Shown: positions 20,955 through 32,000 of the stretch, one piece after another
Layout of the letters: each line of letters starts with the position of its first letter
How positions within the stretch are numbered: position 1 is the first letter of the stretch
DNA from: Pseudomonadota bacterium
GTDB lineage: Bacteria; Myxococcota_A; Polyangia; Haliangiales; Haliangiaceae
Length of the DNA stretch: 64,000 bases
Assembly: GCA_022360315.1 (NCBI GenBank)
Contig: JAKSDA010000123.1
Location: 62,001-126,000, forward strand
Direction: 5' to 3'
The notes under the pieces: model-generated
Database searches by the model: none
Told to the model about the DNA's origin: nothing
Seen by the model: only the letters and a program-made list of their open reading frames with translations
Made by a program: the position numbers and the translations under genes

Positions 20955-23726
20955 TCACTGCCGCTCGGGGATCACCCTGGCGACCGCGCTGAGCGGCAGC
21001 CAGCCAGTTTTGACCCCATCGGACAGAGCCACTCGCGTCCACTGCTCGCGCGTCTCGGCAATGATCACCTCGGCCCCGGCCGGGAGCGGATTGCTCAGGG
21101 CCGGCGGAGCGCCTGCACTATCGGCAGAGAGCAGAAATACTCCGTCGGTCACCACCACCGCGTCGTTGACCGGTCTTTCTTCGTCCACGATCGAGGCGAT
21201 CATCCCGATCCACACCACGACGGGCAAGACCGCCAGCCAGCGCAGCCAGGTACGCTGCCGGGCCCACGGCACCAGCAGCAGCACAGCGACGGCAAACCCC
21301 GCGCCACCGATCAGATGGCGTTCGGGCACTGACAGGTAATGCCTCCAGAATAGCAGAGAGCCGCCGGCCCGCTCGGTTTGCGGCCGGGGTAGCCAGCTGG
21401 GCAGACGACTGCGCACCCAGGACAAATTGCTCTCAGCACGGGTAAGGCCGGGCTCGAGAGACAGGGCGCGTCGATAGGCGAGTGTCGCGCGACCCATATC
21501 TTGTGCGCCCACAGCGGCGTTGCCCCAGTCGGTCAAAAGCTCGGGCCGGTCGGGATGGGCCTGGACGACCCCGCGAAATATGCGCTCGGCGCGGGCAAAC
21601 CGACTGGCCCGCGCGTCGCGGTCGACCTCGGCCAGCGCAGCTCGGTACGCCCTGCGCGCTGCGTCGATGGTCGCCGCGGGCGCCGTGTTGCCCGCCGCCT
21701 TCGGTGCTCCGGCGCCCATGGCCCTGTCAGCCACCGCCACATCCGGTTGGCCGGCATCGGCAGGTGTCGCCAGCATGCTCGCAGCGGCCGCAACAAGCAT
21801 CAAAATTGCTGTTTTGGACGATTTGTTTCGCCGAGGGGAGACATCGTCTCGGCCTTTTTCGCCCGCCTCTTCAGCCGACTTGTCACCGTCTCGCTCGACC
21901 CATGAATGGGCCAATTTTTTGGCCTGAGCAAGAATCTCCCGGTCGAGGGGTTGGTCGGCCGCTTTGGGGTCATAGGATACGGTCTCGATGCGTGCGATGA
22001 CCTGTTCGCCGCGGATCGAGTCACGCTGGGTGCACGCGGCCAGCTTGCGCAGCGCGGCCAGAAGTGCCGGGGCCGACTCGTTGGCCGGCTCGGAAGAAGC
22101 TCGCTCCAGTGCCCTGTCCACTACCCGCATGGCGCTTTTTGTCTCGCTTGACTTGCCGCGCTCTTCGCGGGTGCGAACTCGCCACACTTGAAGGATGAGC
22201 AAAAAGAGCGGCAGCGCGTAGAGCGCGAAAAGGAGCGGCCAGAGCTCGGTCACCGACCAGGCCATGGACAGCGTATCGTCGCTGTGGCTGAGCGATAGAT
22301 CGGCGCCGATCGCGCCAGTTGCGTTCTGGTTGGCTGGGCTGCGCGGCTCGGGTCGACCGGGCTGCTCGGACGGATTTTTGGATCCGCTCACCACGTCACC
22401 GGGGCCGACCACGGCTGAGCCCGCCACCGACAGGGCGATGGGCTCGCTGTATACCGTATCGTAGGCACCGCTGGTCGGGTTGTAATACGAAAACGCCAGG
22501 CGTGGAATCTCCCGTACCTCGGGACTGTTGATGCGTACAGTGACCCGGAAGCGCTTGCCTTTCACGTCGCCACTGTCGTTGTCGCGCACCAGCTCACCGG
22601 TGACCGGCGCGTCGGCAATTGCGAACTGAGGCGCGGGCAGCCCCTCGGGGTTGTCGAGCCCGGGCAATCCGAGCCCTTCGAGCCGGCCGTCGCCGCGGAT
22701 CAGGAGTTCGAGTTCGATCGGCTCGCCCAGTTTGACCACCGTTCGACTGGCCCGCACCTGAATCGAAAATCCGGTCCCCACCGCGCCGGCAAAGCTGGGC
22801 GGGCGTCCCTGCAGGGGCAACGGCCTGATCTGCAAGCTGCGCGGGGTGTCCTCGGCCTTGAACAGTTTCCGGTTGGGCACGCGAAAACCAAAGCTGTCGC
22901 GTCTGGTGCCGACGGTGAGCTGAGCGACCACGCCGACCGGAGCGAGTTCGAGAGTGCCGGATTTGATCGGGGTGACCACGGCCTTGAAGCGAAACCGCGT
23001 GTACTCGACCCCTTCCAGCTGGGCTTTTTCGGTCGTATAGGGCAGCTCGATGTCCTGGTCGCCAGCACTGAATGCCAGTGCCCGACGGCGCCGGCCAATG
23101 CTGCGCTGAGCTGGTGCCCCGGCCGGCGGATGCACCTCGACCCAGTCCCGAGCGTCGAAGAGTGGAACCACAAAGCGCGGGTTTTCGGGGTCGCGGCGCA
23201 GATACCAGTCGATGGTGACGTCGAAGGTCTCTCCGACCGAAACCGGGCGATCGGGCAGAGTGAGTCGAACCTGCATATCGCGGCTGGTCGGCAGCTCGAT
23301 GGCCTTGAATGTGGCCGCCCTGGTCGCGGCACTTTTGCTGCCCTGGGTGATCGTGACAGCCGGAACGGAATACTGGCCGGCCACGGGCGCAACGACACTG
23401 TAGCGGTACACGTACTCGACTCGCCGCGACTCACTGCGCTGGCCATTGATGATGCTGATCGACGTGGCCACGTTGGGCGTGACGTCTTTGAAGGTGACCG
23501 TGCACCCGGCGATCTGAAACGCAGAGACCTCGGGCTGGGGCTGCTCGTCAAAACCCACCGCCGAGATCAACAGATCGAACTGCAGTCCGGCGTAGATCTC
23601 GCGGCTGTCCACACTGATTCGCGCCTGGGGTTGGTCGACACGGCCGCCGAATCTCTGCGCCCAGGCCGAACTGTCGCCAGCGGCAGCGATCACCGCGGCG
23701 ACGCAACATGCCAAAACGCTTCGCAT
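20955..23726 (-). CDS. BatD-BatE fusion protein (oxygen-tolerance/vWA operon)
   Basis: The 923-aa product begins with a signal peptide. Residues about 25-460 form tandem beta-sandwich domains of BatD type, followed by a transmembrane helix near 510 and a cytoplasmic helical part. A second hydrophobic segment near 665 leads to a TPR region (730-790), two more helices and a C-terminal SH3-like domain (850-920; ETREQWTRVALSDGVKTGWL), the organisation of BatE. In many bacteria these are two genes; here they are one. It closes the Bat operon. Confidence 0.82.
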   Translation of the reverse strand: MRSVLACCVAAVIAAAGDSSAWAQRFGGRVDQPQARISVDSREIYAGLQFDLLISAVGFDEQPQPEVSAFQIAGCTVTFKDVTPNVATSISIINGQRSESRRVEYVYRYSVVAPVAGQYSVPAVTITQGSKSAATRAATFKAIELPTSRDMQVRLTLPDRPVSVGETFDVTIDWYLRRDPENPRFVVPLFDARDWVEVHPPAGAPAQRSIGRRRRALAFSAGDQDIELPYTTEKAQLEGVEYTRFRFKAVVTPIKSGTLELAPVGVVAQLTVGTRRDSFGFRVPNRKLFKAEDTPRSLQIRPLPLQGRPPSFAGAVGTGFSIQVRASRTVVKLGEPIELELLIRGDGRLEGLGLPGLDNPEGLPAPQFAIADAPVTGELVRDNDSGDVKGKRFRVTVRINSPEVREIPRLAFSYYNPTSGAYDTVYSEPIALSVAGSAVVGPGDVVSGSKNPSEQPGRPEPRSPANQNATGAIGADLSLSHSDDTLSMAWSVTELWPLLFALYALPLFLLILQVWRVRTREERGKSSETKSAMRVVDRALERASSEPANESAPALLAALRKLAACTQRDSIRGEQVIARIETVSYDPKAADQPLDREILAQAKKLAHSWVERDGDKSAEEAGEKGRDDVSPRRNKSSKTAILMLVAAAASMLATPADAGQPDVAVADRAMGAGAPKAAGNTAPAATIDAARRAYRAALAEVDRDARASRFARAERIFRGVVQAHPDRPELLTDWGNAAVGAQDMGRATLAYRRALSLEPGLTRAESNLSWVRSRLPSWLPRPQTERAGGSLLFWRHYLSVPERHLIGGAGFAVAVLLLVPWARQRTWLRWLAVLPVVVWIGMIASIVDEERPVNDAVVVTDGVFLLSADSAGAPPALSNPLPAGAEVIIAETREQWTRVALSDGVKTGWLPLSAVARVIPERQ

Positions 23727-23733
23727 GGCCTGT

Positions 23734-26307
23734 CTACCAGTCCTTCTCTACCGGCTCGGGCTGGTGCCGCTGTTGCTTTTGTTTTTGGCGCATGCGCTCG
23801 GCCTCGCGATCGCGGATCTCTTGCAGCCGCCGCTGCGCCCGTTGCTGGCTCATCTCCTGCTGCTGCTCCTGCTGTTGTTGCTGCTGTTCTCCCTGGTCTT
23901 GCTCCTGATTCTGCTGTTGCTGATTCTGCGGCGGCTGGAGCAGGCGAATCGCGTTTTCGAGATGTTCCATGGCGGCTTGTTGCGCTTCGAGCGCGGGTGC
24001 GAAGTCGGGCGACATCGAGCTGGCTGAATGCAGATTTTCGGCCAATAGCGTGGCGGCGTCATCCATCTGTCCGGCCGCCGCGCGCACTTCTTCGGCGGCC
24101 TGCCCCATTTTTTCGGCCATCTCGGCGGCCTTGGGATTGTTGGGATCGGGGCTGGCGGCAGCCTGGTCGGCTTGCTCGGCCAGGGCGGTTGCCAGCGCAT
24201 TGCCCATGGCGCTGTGGTTTTTTTGCGCATCGACAGCAGGGCCGAGCTGTCCGGCCAGCTCGGCCTCGGGAGCAGCGCTGGCCGAACCGGTTTTGTCGTG
24301 GGTCTCGGTCTGGTTGCGCAAGAGCTCTTTGAGATGTTCGATGATCGAAAAGAACAGTCGGCGCAGTTCTTCGATGTGCGTCGTGGCCTGGCTGGCAATG
24401 TCGAGCGCCTCTCCGGCTCGGGCCGGCGAAGCCGTGGCCTCGGACAGACGCGTGAGGGCATCGAACGCCAGGCGGCGCAATTCTTGCGCACGCTTGTATT
24501 GCTGCGCAGCCGCTTCGGCCTGTGCCGGGTCGCCAGCTCCCTGATCGCCCGGTGTATTTGGGGTCGCCGGTGCATTGGGGTCGCCAGTGGCCTCTGCCTG
24601 TGCGGCCTTGGCTTGCGCGGCCTGGGCCTCGACAGTGGCGATTTCGTCGGCAAAGAGTCCATCGAGCCGCGACAGCCGGTCGAGGTTTTTGGCCACGGCT
24701 TCGCCGATGCGCCCGGCCCGCTCCTCCGTGGTCAACTCGGCCCGTTCGGGACGCTGGGCGCTGGCGCCGGACTGGGGCGAGTCCGGCGATCCCGGTGGCG
24801 TGAGCAGGGCGACCGTCTCGGCGTGCTCGCGATATGTCAACTCGATCAGATCGCGAATGCCGCTGAATCGCTCGATGGCAGAGACCAGGGCCAGCAGAGC
24901 CTCGTTCTGCCTGGCCGCGGCAGTCTCGAGCGATTGACCGGCGATGGCCGAACTGGCCGCTTGCATGGCTGCAACCGCTCGATCGAGATATGGAATGGCC
25001 GAGATCGCGGCTTCGAGCACCCGCTCTTGCCGCGGGTCGGAGGCTTGCGGCGGTGCACTGGCCGGATCGGACTGATCCTGTGGCGACTCTGCCTGACCCG
25101 ATTCGGCCTGGCGCGATTCGGCCACAGTGCGAAACCGACCGAGTACTTCTCCTGTGCGCTGCTCGGCTCCGTTTTGTCGCTCGCGCAGATGTTCGTCGGT
25201 GAGCCATGTCGGAGCACCACTACCGGCTGATGTTGCCGCTGGCTCGGCGGGGTCCTCGGCTCCGCTCTCGCCGTTTTCGCGGTTCTCTCGGTCGAGCCGG
25301 ATCTCGGCTTTGCCCAGCTGGAACAGGGCTCCGGTGTGCATGAAGAGCAAAGCCTGGTCCTGGGCAATGCTTTTGAGCACGGTGACCGGGTCGAGCAGTT
25401 GCTCGCGGGCCCGCTTGAGGTCGCGCAGTCCAGCATCGGCGCGGAGGTGAGCTTTATCGCCCTGGAGCCGGCGCAACAGGCGTCGAGTGTCGGCCAGGTT
25501 GCCCCGGGCCATCTGCAAGTAGTGCTCGAGATTCTGCAACTGCACCATGCGGACCTGATCGCTCTCGCTCAATTGCGACTGATCTGCCTGGGCTTTGCTC
25601 TCGAGCAGGCCGAGTTCTTCGCCGGCGAAATCCGAGATGGTTCCGGCATCGGCCAGAAGGGTACGCTGGTGCGTCGCCAGACGGTCGAACTCGGACTGAA
25701 AGGCCAGCGGCTCCGACGCGCTCCCCGCATCTGCGACCTGATCCATCAGCTCGCGAATCTGGTCGCGCAGGCCGCGCTGGTCTTCGATGACCCTGTCGAG
25801 GCGGGCCTCGAGCTTGTTCTGGCCCTTGTTGACCTGGTCGGCCAGGATCTGGATGCGGCGCAGGACGGTCTCGAGATTGATCCGGATCTGGTCGTCGTCT
25901 GGCCGGCGCTCGACTGCATCGCGAAACCAGGCCGCGCTGTGGCGCAAAAGAGAGATGGTTTCCTGGGGGTTTTCTTCGGCTCTGCCGTCGGCTTTACGCG
26001 CATAGGTCAAACCCAGATTGAGCGCGGCCCGAAAACGCAGTTCCGAATCCTGCCCGGCATTCTGCCGCGCTTCCAGAAATCCCTCGGCCGCCTCGTCCCA
26101 CTCGCCGTCGCCGTAGTGGGCCAAGGCCTTGTTGTAAGTGCGAATGGGCTGGCTTTCGGCGCTGCTCGTATCGCATGCCGCGAGCGGCCACAAAAGCGCC
26201 AGGGCCACGACAAACTGTGCGCCGGTCGGACATCCCGGCAAGGACTGCGAAGCGGAGTTCATGGGGAGCGGAGCGGCCGGGTGGCCGACGATTCGATCGA
26301 ATTTCAC
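23734..26307 (-). CDS. Large TPR/coiled-coil protein of the Bat operon (BatC-like position)
   Basis: The 857-aa product uses a GTG at 26307 that overlaps the BatB stop, with GGAG upstream; an ATG at 26262 is an alternative. A lipobox (PLAAC, Cys about 45) suggests a lipoprotein. TPR-like helices occupy about 55-150. The rest is long alpha-helical, Ala/Gln/Glu-rich sequence. The C terminus is a Gln-rich, then Arg/Gln/Glu-rich coiled coil, visible as CTG/CAG-type trinucleotide runs at about 23855-23935. The first 15 or so codons come from the dispersed repeat copy C. BatC in other bacteria is much shorter. Confidence 0.75.
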   Translation of the reverse strand: MKFDRIVGHPAAPLPMNSASQSLPGCPTGAQFVVALALLWPLAACDTSSAESQPIRTYNKALAHYGDGEWDEAAEGFLEARQNAGQDSELRFRAALNLGLTYARKADGRAEENPQETISLLRHSAAWFRDAVERRPDDDQIRINLETVLRRIQILADQVNKGQNKLEARLDRVIEDQRGLRDQIRELMDQVADAGSASEPLAFQSEFDRLATHQRTLLADAGTISDFAGEELGLLESKAQADQSQLSESDQVRMVQLQNLEHYLQMARGNLADTRRLLRRLQGDKAHLRADAGLRDLKRAREQLLDPVTVLKSIAQDQALLFMHTGALFQLGKAEIRLDRENRENGESGAEDPAEPAATSAGSGAPTWLTDEHLRERQNGAEQRTGEVLGRFRTVAESRQAESGQAESPQDQSDPASAPPQASDPRQERVLEAAISAIPYLDRAVAAMQAASSAIAGQSLETAAARQNEALLALVSAIERFSGIRDLIELTYREHAETVALLTPPGSPDSPQSGASAQRPERAELTTEERAGRIGEAVAKNLDRLSRLDGLFADEIATVEAQAAQAKAAQAEATGDPNAPATPNTPGDQGAGDPAQAEAAAQQYKRAQELRRLAFDALTRLSEATASPARAGEALDIASQATTHIEELRRLFFSIIEHLKELLRNQTETHDKTGSASAAPEAELAGQLGPAVDAQKNHSAMGNALATALAEQADQAAASPDPNNPKAAEMAEKMGQAAEEVRAAAGQMDDAATLLAENLHSASSMSPDFAPALEAQQAAMEHLENAIRLLQPPQNQQQQNQEQDQGEQQQQQQEQQQEMSQQRAQRRLQEIRDREAERMRQKQKQQRHQPEPVEKDW
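26223..26290 (-). repeat. Dispersed GC-rich repeat, copy C, inside the start of a gene
   Basis: The reverse complement of this stretch matches 10758-10823, including GATCGAAT, CCGGCCGCTCCGCT and AACTCCGCTTCGC. It supplies the codons for the extreme N terminus of the large TPR protein. Confidence 0.6.
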
Positions 26308-27353
26308 AGGGTCTCACTCCTTGCCGGCGATGCGCCGATCGCCACGGCGAAAAGCAGAGAGATGAGCGCAGCCAGGATGAACCACGAATAGTGCTCGCGC
26401 GGAATGGTCCGCACCGGAGCGGCCTCGTCCGGACTGCGCACCAGCGGTTTGATGTGCTGACGCACGATCGGCTCGATGTCCAGCGCAGCCACACCCGCGG
26501 GCACATAGGCGCCCTGGGTGGTGAGTGCGATCTCGCGCAGAAGCTCGCCGTCGAGTCGCGATTCCACCGGAGTGCCATTGCGGTCGGTGAGCAAACTGCG
26601 CGCGCCCGTGTCGGGATCGACCAGAGTGATCTTGCTGCCCTCTTCACTGCCAAAGCCCACGGCCACCACGCGGATTCCCGCTTCGAGGGCTTCTTTGGCT
26701 GCTTCCTGGGCATACGAGTCGTGATCTTCGCCGTCGGTGATGAGCAGGATCAGCTTGGCCCCGGGACCCGGATCGAAGCTGGCCACGGCCTTGCGCAACG
26801 CCGTACCGATCTGGGTGCCACCGCGCGACACCGAATTGGTATTGGCTCCATTCAGGATCATGCGAAAGAAACTGTAATCCGGGGTTAATGGCGCCAGCAC
26901 AGCGGCCCGACCGGCAAAGGCGACGAGCCCCAGACGGTGACCGCGCAGCCGGCTGGCCATCTCGGCCACTTCGGCCTTGGCCCGGTCGAGTCGAGTGGGC
27001 GCAGCGTCATCGGCGAGCATGCTGCGCGAGACATCTAGTACGACCATGATATCGGCCGAAATCCGGCCGGTCGACAGAGTCTCGGTCGCGCCTGGCGTCT
27101 GCGGCCGCATGAGGGCGACAATGCCGCAGATCAAGGCGGTAAAAATCAACCCCAGGCGGACGATCCGGCGCTCGATGGACAGCCGCGTGGCCAGCCGATC
27201 CTGCATGAGCGGCGACACAAAACGACCCAGCACATGACGCCCGCGCGACTCGAGCAGCCACAAGAGCGCGACCACCGCAATGGCCAGCCACGACAAGTGC
27301 TGGAACCACTCGTGGACAAACGTGACGCGATCGAACCCCAAGAACTCTAGCAC
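26304..27353 (-). CDS. batB: von Willebrand factor A membrane protein BatB
   Basis: The 349-aa product has two N-terminal transmembrane helices, a vWA domain with the MIDAS motif DVSRS (near residue 110), and a C-terminal transmembrane helix. It overlaps BatA by 7 bases upstream and the TPR gene by 4 bases downstream. BatA and BatB are thought to form a periplasmic or membrane vWA complex remodelled by the MoxR ATPase. Confidence 0.88.
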   Translation of the reverse strand: MLEFLGFDRVTFVHEWFQHLSWLAIAVVALLWLLESRGRHVLGRFVSPLMQDRLATRLSIERRIVRLGLIFTALICGIVALMRPQTPGATETLSTGRISADIMVVLDVSRSMLADDAAPTRLDRAKAEVAEMASRLRGHRLGLVAFAGRAAVLAPLTPDYSFFRMILNGANTNSVSRGGTQIGTALRKAVASFDPGPGAKLILLITDGEDHDSYAQEAAKEALEAGIRVVAVGFGSEEGSKITLVDPDTGARSLLTDRNGTPVESRLDGELLREIALTTQGAYVPAGVAALDIEPIVRQHIKPLVRSPDEAAPVRTIPREHYSWFILAALISLLFAVAIGASPARSETL

Positions 27354-28384
27354 GGCAGCCTCCGGAATAGAGTCGCGCCGAGAAGCCAGCCAACACAGGC
27401 CAGAATGAGCGCGATGGCCAGTACATGGGCATAGTATTCGTTGTATTCGGCGAGCTTCTGTTCGCTGATCTCGCTGCGTTCGAGGCGATCGATCTCGCGG
27501 TACACCGCGCGCAATCCCTCCGCGTCGGTGGCTCGGAAGTACTGACCGTCGGTGCGCTCGGCAATGGCCTTGAGAGTTTCTTCGTCGATCTGCACCCGCA
27601 TGGGCTCAAGAAAACTTCTGCCCAGATCGTCGTTGATGCGCGCATAGGCGATCCCGTTGGTGCCGGCACCGATGGTATAGACCTTGATGCCCAGGGTCTT
27701 GGCCAGGTCAGCCGCCGACAGCGGTGACACCTCGCCGGCATTGTTGACCCCATCGGTCAAAAGGATCGCCACTCTGGACTCGGTCTTGGCCTCGCGCAAG
27801 CGTTCCAGCGCCAGGGCCAGGCCGTCACCCAGCGCAGTTCGATTCTCGGTCGGATCGCTGACGATCTCGAGATCTGCGGCGATCTGCGTGAGACTGCCGT
27901 GATTGAGAGTGAGCGGGCAGCGAGTGTCGGCGTAGGCGGCAAAGCTGACGATGCCGATCGAGTCGTCGCGCCGCCCGGACAGATCGCTGTCGCCGTTCAC
28001 AAACTGGATAAAGACCTCTTTGACCGCTTCCAGCCGAGTGCGCTCTCGGTCGCCTTCGGACAGGTCGAGCGCCAGCATGGACGGCGACGTATCAACCACC
28101 ATCATGATCGAAATGCCCTCGCGCCGGATTTGACTCTCTCCTTCCTGGACTCTCGGTCCAGCCAGGGCGATCGCCATTCCGGCAACAGCCAGAGCCAGAG
28201 CTGCACTCGGCAGCCAGGCCAGGCGCGCGCGCCAGCTCGCTGCCCGGGCTGGCAGCAGGCGAAAAGACGAAAACACGACCCGTCCGCCCGCCCTGCCTAC
28301 CAGCCAGAAAACCGGTACCGCAAGAAGAATGAAGAGCAAAAACCAGGGTTGCTGAAATTCGATACTTTGCCAAAGCCAACGCAT
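27347..28384 (-). CDS. batA: von Willebrand factor A membrane protein BatA
   Basis: The 345-aa product has membrane helices at about 13-30 and 55-75, a vWA domain with MIDAS motif DTSPS (near 97) and a C-terminal helix followed by a short basic end. It lies between the BatD-like lipoprotein and BatB. It carries the full set of metal-binding Ser/Asp/Thr positions as far as can be read. Confidence 0.88.
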   Translation of the reverse strand: MRWLWQSIEFQQPWFLLFILLAVPVFWLVGRAGGRVVFSSFRLLPARAASWRARLAWLPSAALALAVAGMAIALAGPRVQEGESQIRREGISIMMVVDTSPSMLALDLSEGDRERTRLEAVKEVFIQFVNGDSDLSGRRDDSIGIVSFAAYADTRCPLTLNHGSLTQIAADLEIVSDPTENRTALGDGLALALERLREAKTESRVAILLTDGVNNAGEVSPLSAADLAKTLGIKVYTIGAGTNGIAYARINDDLGRSFLEPMRVQIDEETLKAIAERTDGQYFRATDAEGLRAVYREIDRLERSEISEQKLAEYNEYYAHVLAIALILACVGWLLGATLFRRLPC

Positions 28385-28402
28385 AGTCGGACTCCGCGCG
28401 GG

Positions 28403-29626
28403 TCAGGCACCTGCTGTGGTGCTGGACTCGCCCTTGCTCTCAGTGCTGGACTCGCCCTTGCTCTCAGTGCTGGACTCGCCCTTGCTCTCAGTGCTGGACT
28501 CGCCCTTGCTCTCAGTGCTGGACTCGCCCTTGCTCTCAGTGCTGGACTCGCCCTTGCTGCTCTTTGCCTGGCCCGAGCTGATGGGCAACAGGCGAGTCTC
28601 GTTCAAGAACCGCCGCGCCGATCCGATGGATTGCTGCGACTCATCTTGCCCGGGTTCATAGCGGGCGAACTTGACCCGATCGCAGGCGTTCAAGAATACC
28701 GACAAGAACTCGCGGTGCGAGGCTGATATTCGCCCCGACAGCTGCGCGATCTGCAAGAATTCCTCGGTGGTCAACTCGGGGGCGCGCAGGCTGTAGCGGT
28801 CTTCGAGGTAATGGCGGATGATACTCGATAGCTCGACGTACCAGTCGTCCAGATTCTCGGCCGATGGCAAGCCGCGGTCTTCCAGTTTGACCAGGCGAGC
28901 CATGGCCACGTCATAAGCCGAGATCCGGGCCTTGAACCGGGCAGCTCGGACAGTATTCCGAATTACCACCACGGCCGCGGTGCCCAGCGCGAGCAGACCG
29001 AAGATCACCCCGCTCAAAACCGCCCAAAACCGCCAAGCGCTGGGCAATTCCAGTTTATCGGCCGGCGGACCGAGCAGGTCGGCGACCTGCCCTTCGGGCA
29101 GCACAGAGGCGATGACAACTGCGATCTCGTCGGTCAGAAGCTCCTTGGCCGCCGGATCGCCACTGGAGTCGGCCTTTTGCCCCGGCCGCTCGTCGATGAA
29201 CTCGATACGAAGAGGGGGAATGCGCTGGCGCCCACTCATGGGAGCTTGAAGGGTGTAGACCTGCGAGGATACGTACTTGCTGTCACGGGCAGTCTCGCCG
29301 ACCGGCGCGTACTGGGTGATCTGAAAGCGACCCAGGGCCTCGCCAAACGCCGGCATTTCTACGGTGACACCCGACTCGGCCTCGACCTCGAGAGTCAACG
29401 TGATGGGATCGCCGAGCTTGGGCTCTTTTGGCGCCAGTTTGACCGTTGCCTTGACCGGTCCGAGTTCGCTCACTCGCTCGATGACCTGGTCAGCCTGGGA
29501 CGTCTGTTCGCCGTCCGCACTGTTTGCGGCCTGGCTTGTTTCAGACGAACCGCCCGAGCAGCCCGCAATGAGCAAGTCCGCAGACACGATCAGCACGGCG
29601 ATGCTGGTCAAGGTCTTCGCTGTCAT
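28403..29626 (-). CDS. Lipoprotein with beta domain, TM helix and repetitive Ser/Glu/Lys tail (Bat operon)
   Basis: The ATG at 29626 is chosen because it has GGAG upstream and opens into a signal peptide with lipobox LLIAGC; two upstream ATGs are weaker. An N-terminal BatD-like beta domain (about 55-175) is followed by a transmembrane helix near 200 and a cytoplasmic helical domain of DUF4381 type. The C terminus is a perfect repeat of GESSTESK, five full units plus a variant end, coded by a 24-base tandem array. The gene sits where DUF4381-like genes occur in Bat operons. Confidence 0.75.
   Translation of the reverse strand: MTAKTLTSIAVLIVSADLLIAGCSGGSSETSQAANSADGEQTSQADQVIERVSELGPVKATVKLAPKEPKLGDPITLTLEVEAESGVTVEMPAFGEALGRFQITQYAPVGETARDSKYVSSQVYTLQAPMSGRQRIPPLRIEFIDERPGQKADSSGDPAAKELLTDEIAVVIASVLPEGQVADLLGPPADKLELPSAWRFWAVLSGVIFGLLALGTAAVVVIRNTVRAARFKARISAYDVAMARLVKLEDRGLPSAENLDDWYVELSSIIRHYLEDRYSLRAPELTTEEFLQIAQLSGRISASHREFLSVFLNACDRVKFARYEPGQDESQQSIGSARRFLNETRLLPISSGQAKSSKGESSTESKGESSTESKGESSTESKGESSTESKGESSTESKGESSTTAGA
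28420..28559 (-). repeat. 24-base coding tandem repeat, five full units and one partial
   Basis: On the plus strand the unit is GTGCTGGACTCGCCCTTGCT followed by CTCA, starting at 28420, 28444, 28468, 28492, 28516 and partially at 28540. The full units are identical, which indicates recent expansion. It codes in frame for the repetitive tail of the lipoprotein and is not a CRISPR because there are no spacers. Confidence 0.95.
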
Positions 29627-29706
29627 TATCTCCGTCATTATCCTGATAATCGTCCTGGTCATCGTCTATTTGTCGGTCTTCTGACGCGCCTTCTTTTCGC
29701 TCACCG

Positions 29707-30717
29707 TCATCTGCGCAGCCTTTTTTTCCGCATGCGAAAGAACGCCACCAGTGGTTCGACGACCGATCTGGTGGCGTCGATGCGGATCAGATCGATACCG
29801 GACGCGCGCAGATCGGATTGTAGTGTATCGATGCGCTGCTCGGCCATGCGCTTCACCTCGTCGCGAAAGCCCCGAGATTTGGTATCGACCAGGCGAGTGC
29901 GCCCGCTCTCGGCATCTTCCAGCGCGATCAGGCCGGCGCGGTCAAACTGCATTTCGCGCTCGTCGGTGACCAGCACGGCGACGATGTCGTGGCGCCGGCC
30001 AGCACTGCGCAAGATGTCGAGATATCCCTCGTCGATAAAATCCGAGATCAAAAATAACACTGCACGGCGGGGCAGGACCCGGCGACAAAACTCCAGAGCG
30101 TGAGCGATCGAGGTCGAGCTTTTGGACTGGCGCTCGGATTCGGCTCGGGTCACCTCCTTGAGCCTGCGGAATCTGCGCCACATCCAGCGGGGCAGATCCA
30201 CAGGGTTAAAACCCGCCCTGCCGGCTCTGCGATCGGCCGAATCATCGGTCTCGTCCCGACCGCGAGCAAGCACCTCGCGGATGACCAGGAGCGCGTGTTT
30301 TTGCCCCTTGCGGGGCGGAATGTACTCGTCGGCCGCGCCGTGAAACAAGAGCAAGCCCACCTTGTCGTCGTTGGAGATCGCTGAAAATGCGAGCAGGGCT
30401 GACAGTTCGACTGCGGCTTCGCGCTTCGACCGAGCAGCTGAGCCGAAATTCTGCGATGCGCTGATGTCGACCAGAAGCAGCACTGTGAGCTCGCGCTCCT
30501 CGACATAGCGCTTCACATACGGCTCTCCCATACGCGCAGTGACATTCCAGTCGATGGTGCGCACATCATCGCCCGGCACGTAGGGACGCACTTCCTCGAA
30601 CTCCATACCACGGCCCTTGAATACCGACAGATAAGCGCCGGCCAGCACGTCCGCCACCTGCTTGCCGGTGTGGAACTGAATGCGTTTGACCTGCTGGACA
30701 ATCTCAGATGGAAGCAT
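29707..30717 (-). CDS. DUF58 domain protein
   Basis: The 336-aa product carries the DUF58 signature GDDVRTIDWNVTARMG at about residue 50-65 and a degenerate vWA-like fold after it (LLLVDISASQNFGS). DUF58 proteins accompany MoxR ATPases and Bat vWA proteins; their role is thought to be in complex assembly. It lies 57 bases downstream of the MoxR gene. Confidence 0.9.
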   Translation of the reverse strand: MLPSEIVQQVKRIQFHTGKQVADVLAGAYLSVFKGRGMEFEEVRPYVPGDDVRTIDWNVTARMGEPYVKRYVEERELTVLLLVDISASQNFGSAARSKREAAVELSALLAFSAISNDDKVGLLLFHGAADEYIPPRKGQKHALLVIREVLARGRDETDDSADRRAGRAGFNPVDLPRWMWRRFRRLKEVTRAESERQSKSSTSIAHALEFCRRVLPRRAVLFLISDFIDEGYLDILRSAGRRHDIVAVLVTDEREMQFDRAGLIALEDAESGRTRLVDTKSRGFRDEVKRMAEQRIDTLQSDLRASGIDLIRIDATRSVVEPLVAFFRMRKKRLRR

Positions 30718-30774
30718 GACGAATTCGGCCTTCTCCGCGAGTTCGACGGGTCTCTCGGCTCTGCAGAGGACGAC

Positions 30775-31752
<978 letters not shown>

Positions 31753-32000
31753 GGTGACCTCATCTAGCCCTCTCGCATTTGCGAGGACCCAAGAATGGTG
31801 TGTTACTTCGGGATGTTAGGTGAGCTTACCAGGATGCTGTTACCGCTTGCGTGCAGGCTTGTCAACCGAATGACAGGGTCGAATATTCCGTGCCCCGTGC
31901 GCGCCCTGCTCCGCACTGGTTCCAGTCCCGATATAGACACCCTACGACCCACAAGTAGGAACTTATTTCTGTAGGATTCTTTACTTTTTCTCCGAAAAAA

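Noticed and set aside
23130..25230. Long plus-strand frames over the BatD-BatE and TPR genes
   Set aside because: They are antisense to strongly supported genes and rich in compositionally driven Arg/Leu/Ala runs.
28420..28559. CRISPR-like direct repeats
   Set aside because: Units are contiguous without spacers and are in frame with the lipoprotein gene.
28416..28661. Plus-strand repetitive frame (LDSPLLSV repeats) and the longer frame at 27899-28726
   Set aside because: Both are shadows of the 24-base tandem repeat and the batA gene on the other strand.
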